Position numbers and translations under genes: made by a program. This document shows, in pieces, positions 60,764 to 64,000 of a stretch of 64,000 bases of DNA (positions within the stretch are counted from its first letter, which is position 1; each line of letters begins with the position of its first letter). A model generated the notes under the pieces. It saw nothing but the letters and a program-made list of their open reading frames with translations, did not search any database and had not been told where the DNA came from. The stretch comes from Stackebrandtia albiflava (lineage in GTDB: Bacteria > Actinomycetota > Actinomycetes > Mycobacteriales > Micromonosporaceae), in assembly GCF_007994225.1 (NCBI RefSeq), contig NZ_VLLL01000006.1:372001-436000 (forward strand), given 5' to 3'.

Positions 60764-61237
60764 TCAGTGCGGCAGGCGGCCCGCGACGTAGTCACCGGCG
60801 GGCTGCCGGGTCGTGACGTTCAACCGGTTGAAGGCGTTCATCATCGAGATGTGGCACACCAGCGCGACGAGCTGGTCCTCGTCGAAGTGCGCGGCGGCGG
60901 CCTCCCACACCTCGTCGGGGACGCCGTACCCGTCGGCGATCCGGGTGGCGTGCTCGGCCAGGTCCAGGGCGGCGCGCTCGGCCGCCGTGTACACGGTCGC
61001 CTCCCGCCAGGCGGCGACCAGGTGCAGCCGCACCGCGGTCTCCCCGGCGGCCTCGGCCTCCTTGGTGTGCATGTCGATGCAGCCGGCGCAGCCGTTGATC
61101 TGGCTGACGCGCAACGCCACCAGTTCCCGGGTGGTCGCGGACAGCCCCGACTCGGTCAGCACCTTGTTTGCGCCGAGGATGTGCGTGATGAACTTCCCGG
61201 CGACCGGGTTCCTCATGACGTTCAGACGGGCTTCCAT
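60764..61237 (-). CDS. AhpD-like carboxymuconolactone decarboxylase family protein
   Basis: 157 residues. The redox motif is INGCAGCIDMHTKEAEAAG, a CxxC followed by the histidine three residues on, as in AhpD-type peroxidase partners. ALDLAEHATRIADGYGV and LVALVCHISMMNAFNRLNV complete the family core. It probably takes part in thiol peroxide defence rather than in aromatic catabolism, as no aromatic genes are nearby. ATG 61237 has AAGGAGG upstream. Confidence 0.92.
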   Translation of the reverse strand: MEARLNVMRNPVAGKFITHILGANKVLTESGLSATTRELVALRVSQINGCAGCIDMHTKEAEAAGETAVRLHLVAAWREATVYTAAERAALDLAEHATRIADGYGVPDEVWEAAAAHFDEDQLVALVCHISMMNAFNRLNVTTRQPAGDYVAGRLPH

Positions 61238-61463
61238 CGTGTCCTCCTTGCCGTGGTGGGTCTCTCGGGCATGAGACGCCGCCCGCGGCGCGGGTGTGAC
61301 GGCCTGTGACCGGGCTCTCCCGACGTGGCTCCCCCGGCGGTCCGGCGTGAAACCACCGGCGTGCCGTCACGCCTCCGGCACGGGACAATGGGTGGCGGGT
61401 ACCGGCCGCGCATCCGGTACACCGGGCATCGCCCGTACCGCACCGGGATTGGAAGATATAGCC

Positions 61464-62108
61464 ATGTATGACGACAATGCCTGGCCGGAGACGGCCGCCG
61501 TGTCAACCTTCATCCCGGAACGGAAACGGCCGCAACGGGTGACCGTGGCGGCGATCGCGTTCCTCGTGGCGGCGCTGCTCGCCGTGCTCGCCGGCGCCCT
61601 GTACGCCACCATCGGCACCGCGGCGTCGAACTTCCTGCTGACCATGCCGTGGCTCGTCGCGGTACCGGTCGCGGCGCTGGTCGCGGTGTGGTGCGCGATC
61701 CTCGGACGGGTGGTGTGGAAGGGCCGCCGCTGGGCGGCCGGGGCCGCGTTGTGGAGCGCGGTGGGCCTGTTGGCGGCCTGCGGTGGCTTCGGGGCCATCG
61801 CCAATCCGAAGGTGTCCACGATGGTCACCGGGGCTCAGGGCTGGTTCTACGCGGTGGTGGTGATCGGTTGCGCGCTGTGCGGCGCCGTCGCCCTGGTGGG
61901 ACTCGTGGGTAGGCAGTCCCGGGAGTGGTTCGACCCGCCCGCGCAGCCGAACCCGTTCGCGCAGCAGGAGCGCGACGGCATGCCGCCGATCGCGGGCTAC
62001 GACGCCGACTGGACGCCGCCGCAGTACCGGCAACCCGGTGCGCCGGGACCGCAGCAGGGTGGACCGTACCCGCCGCAGCAACCCGGACCGCCTCAGTACC
62101 GTCCGTGA
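61464..62108 (+). CDS. Four-helix membrane protein with Pro/Gln-rich tail
   Basis: 214 residues from ATG 61464. Four membrane helices (about 25-47, 60-85, 90-112, 125-150) are followed by a cytoplasmic tail rich in PPQYRQPG-like repeats. No enzyme motif; such proteins are widespread in actinobacteria and uncharacterised. GGAAG lies nine bases upstream. It diverges from the AhpD-like gene. Confidence 0.75.
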   Translation: MYDDNAWPETAAVSTFIPERKRPQRVTVAAIAFLVAALLAVLAGALYATIGTAASNFLLTMPWLVAVPVAALVAVWCAILGRVVWKGRRWAAGAALWSAVGLLAACGGFGAIANPKVSTMVTGAQGWFYAVVVIGCALCGAVALVGLVGRQSREWFDPPAQPNPFAQQERDGMPPIAGYDADWTPPQYRQPGAPGPQQGGPYPPQQPGPPQYRP

Positions 62109-62187
62109 CCGGTAAGCACCGTCCCGGCAGTCTGCGGGTTACAGATCGATCAAGCGTTTCGGCCTCGGATCGGGTGTGACGCCGCAA

Positions 62188-62223
62188 AACGGGAGATTTC
62201 CGCCTCGGTGGGGATCTCCCGTT
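62188..62223 (+). terminator. Inverted repeat between membrane-protein and DUF885 genes
   Basis: Perfect AACGGGAGAT / ATCTCCCGTT arms with a 16-base loop, ending just before the TAGGCT promoter hexamer (62228-62233). It may end the upstream transcript or act as an operator. Confidence 0.5.
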
Positions 62224-62227
62224 AACG

Positions 62228-62239
62228 TAGGCTCGGGCC
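62228..62239 (+). promoter_or_regulatory. -10 element, leaderless start of the DUF885 gene
   Basis: TAGGCT ends six bases before ATG 62240, so the mRNA should begin at the start codon. There is no Shine-Dalgarno. Confidence 0.55.
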
Positions 62240-63922
62240 ATGGGACGCATTGACGACATCGCGGAACGCTACATGGCCGAGGCCGTGGCGATGAGCCCGA
62301 TCCGCGCCACGAGCATGGGCATCAAGGACCGCGACGACGAGTACGACGACTTCTCGCCCGAGGGGTTCGCCGCCCGGGCCGACCACGACCGCACCACCCT
62401 GGCGGCGCTGCGTGCCGAGGAACCCGGCGACGAACGGGAACGCGCGGCCAAGGAGACGATGGAGGAACGGCTCGCCCTGGCGGTCGAACGGCACGAGGCG
62501 GGCGACATCGCCGCCGGCCTCAGCGTCATCTTCAGTCCACTGCACTCCACCCGCTCGGTGTTCGACCTGATGGGCACCGAGGGCGCCGACAACGCCGCCA
62601 ACATCGCGTCCCGGTTGGAGAAGCTGCCCGCCACCCTCGCCGGTTACGCCGAGACCCTCCGGACCGAGGCCGCCAGAGGCAACGTGTCCGCGCGACGCCA
62701 GATCACCGAGGTCGCCGTCCAGACCGACAACTGGCTCGGCGCCAAGGGTGACGACTTCTTCACCGGACTACTGTCCAGGCTCACAGTGGACGGTGAACCG
62801 GTCCGTGGTGCGCTCGCCGACCGGTTGACCGCGGCCGCCGACACCGCGCGCGGCGGCGTCGCCGAGTTCGGGCGTTTCCTGCGCGGCGAACTGGCACCCG
62901 TGGCACCGGAGAAGGACGCCGTCGGGTGGGAGAAGTACTCGCGGGGTTCCCGGTTCTCGCTGGGGACGGCCGTGGACCTGGCAGAGACCTACGCGTGGGG
63001 ATGGCAGGAACTGCACCGCATCGAGACCGAGATGGCCGCCGTCGCGCAGCAGATCAAGCCGGGCGCGACCGTGGACGAGGCGATCGAGGTGTTGGACGCC
63101 GACCCGGAACGTACCATCACCGACAAGGCGGAGTTCCGCGACTGGATGCAGGAACTGGCCGACACCACGATCGCCGACATGGCCGACAAGCACTTCGACA
63201 TCCCCGAACCGGTGCGGCGCATCGAATGCATGATCGCCCCCACCAGCGACGGCACCATCTACTACACCGGTCCCAGTGAGGACTTCACCCGCCCGGGCCG
63301 CATGTGGTGGTCCGTGCCGCCTGAGCAGAAGTCGTTCTCGAAGTGGCGCGAGGTCACCACCGTCTACCACGAGGGCGTCCCCGGACACCACCTCCAGATC
63401 GGACAGACCGCGTACCGTTCCGAACTCCTCAACCGGTTCCAGCGCCGCGGGGTCATGTGCTCCGGCCACGCGGAGGGTTGGGCACTGTACTCGGAGCGGC
63501 TGATGGACGACCTCGGCTACCTCTCCGACCCCGGCGACAAACTCGGCATGTTGGACGGCCAGGCGTTCCGCGCCACCCGCGTCGTCATCGACATCGGCAT
63601 GCACCTGGAGTTGGAGATCCCCGCCGACAACCCGTTCGGCTTCGCCCCCGGAAAGACCTGGACCCCCGAACTAGGGTGGGAGTTCCTGCGCGCCCACTGC
63701 CGCATGAACGAGGCGTTCCTGCGGTTCGAACTCAACCGCTACCTCGGCTGGGCCGGACAGGCACCGTCCTACAAGGTCGGTGAACGGATCTGGCTGGCCG
63801 CGCGCGAGGACTACAAGCGAAGCAAGGGCGCCGAGTTCGACCTCAAGACCTTCCACACCGACGCGCTCAACCTCGGCCCGATGGGTCTGGACCCGTTCCA
63901 GGCCGCCCTCAAACGCCTGTAA
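62240..63922 (+). CDS. DUF885 family protein (putative metallopeptidase)
   Basis: 560 residues, no signal peptide. The zinc-peptidase-like motif is YHEGVPGHHLQIGQ near residue 377, with a downstream glutamate region GHAEGWALYSERLMDDLG that resembles gluzincin ligands. The N-terminus (IDDIAERYMAEAVAMSPIRAT) and the closing DLKTFHTDALNLGPMGLD are family typical. Probably a cytoplasmic carboxypeptidase-like enzyme. Preceded by a leaderless promoter and followed by a strong hairpin. Substrate unknown. Confidence 0.92.
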   Translation: MGRIDDIAERYMAEAVAMSPIRATSMGIKDRDDEYDDFSPEGFAARADHDRTTLAALRAEEPGDERERAAKETMEERLALAVERHEAGDIAAGLSVIFSPLHSTRSVFDLMGTEGADNAANIASRLEKLPATLAGYAETLRTEAARGNVSARRQITEVAVQTDNWLGAKGDDFFTGLLSRLTVDGEPVRGALADRLTAAADTARGGVAEFGRFLRGELAPVAPEKDAVGWEKYSRGSRFSLGTAVDLAETYAWGWQELHRIETEMAAVAQQIKPGATVDEAIEVLDADPERTITDKAEFRDWMQELADTTIADMADKHFDIPEPVRRIECMIAPTSDGTIYYTGPSEDFTRPGRMWWSVPPEQKSFSKWREVTTVYHEGVPGHHLQIGQTAYRSELLNRFQRRGVMCSGHAEGWALYSERLMDDLGYLSDPGDKLGMLDGQAFRATRVVIDIGMHLELEIPADNPFGFAPGKTWTPELGWEFLRAHCRMNEAFLRFELNRYLGWAGQAPSYKVGERIWLAAREDYKRSKGAEFDLKTFHTDALNLGPMGLDPFQAALKRL

Positions 63923-63931
63923 GGTGTCGGC

Positions 63932-63964
63932 ACCGGTGCGTGCCGGCGAAGGGCACGCACCGGT
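63932..63964 (+). terminator. Terminator after the DUF885 gene
   Basis: ACCGGTGCGTGCC and exact complement around a seven-base loop, ten bases after the stop. The last 36 bases of the window hold nothing recognisable. Confidence 0.85.
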
Positions 63965-64000
63965 CCGTTCCTCCACTTCCACTGCGCCACAACCGTTCAC

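Overview
The window is chromosomal DNA from a high-GC actinobacterium. Evidence is the very high G/C at third codon positions, the lysS-lsr2-clpC order, BldC, a SAM-IV riboswitch, a Glp/GlpR division locus, an AfsR/SARP regulator and many GTG starts. Gene content and order fit the Micromonosporales/Glycomycetales; a Stackebrandtia-like organism is my guess, made from memory and not demonstrated. I see no rRNA, tRNA, CRISPR array, transposase, phage gene or plasmid replicon.

Layout. 1-4.4 kb: end of lysS, lsr2 and clpC, the last behind a ClgR-type operator. 5-8 kb: a phosphatidylserine decarboxylase with an N-terminal Rossmann-like extension, and an LCP cell-wall ligase. 8.5-15.4 kb: a locus syntenic with Mycobacterium tuberculosis Rv0991c-Rv0996. 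Diguanylate cyclase, galU, glp, rimJ-like and glpR/sepX lie on the minus strand; 5-FTHF cyclo-ligase and the HrcA/CIRCE-controlled chaperone gene ruc lie on the plus strand. 15.8-19.5 kb: two exported beta-propeller proteins. 19.7-22.7 kb: dimethylargininase, then a three-gene operon (16-cysteine protein without signal peptide, Tat substrate, MauE-like membrane protein). 22.7-30.6 kb: MBL hydrolase, mutY, an EspI-like ATPase, a degenerate DAG-kinase-like protein, bldC, valine dehydrogenase and a DUF3073 gene. 30.7-39.8 kb: subtilisin inhibitor, tadA with its partner, PrsW protease, a SAM-IV-controlled class-V PLP enzyme, a SHOCT membrane protein and trmB. 39.8-50 kb: an AfsR-like STAND regulator with an MFS exporter, a BfaA/BfaB pair for 10-methyl fatty acids, two oxidoreductases and a CBS protein. 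50-64 kb: a P450/3Fe-4S ferredoxin/ABM operon, a 1112-residue secreted subtilase, regulators, DUF4253, SGNH hydrolase, AhpD-like and DUF885 proteins.

Several genes act together. Glp, GlpR and a diguanylate cyclase form one apparent transcription unit at a cell-division locus. BfaA and BfaB overlap and should convert oleoyl lipids to 10-methyl-branched ones. P450, ferredoxin and ABM protein are packed within a few bases. The Cys-rich/Tat/MauE operon looks like a secreted disulfide-rich product with its own maturation and export partners.

The most unusual signals are non-coding. (1) An intergenic element of about 107 bp occurs three times (6541-6646 inverted, 36115-36221, 38000-38106): a conserved GGGGGCC-type box lies 78-79 bp from a pair of DnaA-box-like sites. 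(2) A second intergenic element of 94 bp, about four-fifths identical with no indels, occurs at 15532-15625 and 44890-44983 and carries a promoter-like pair at fixed spacing. (3) A 14-mer occurs twice in each orientation downstream of clpC. In addition, two genes (5-FTHF cyclo-ligase and trmB) each lack an in-frame stop in a way that one fewer G in a nearby G-rich stretch would repair.
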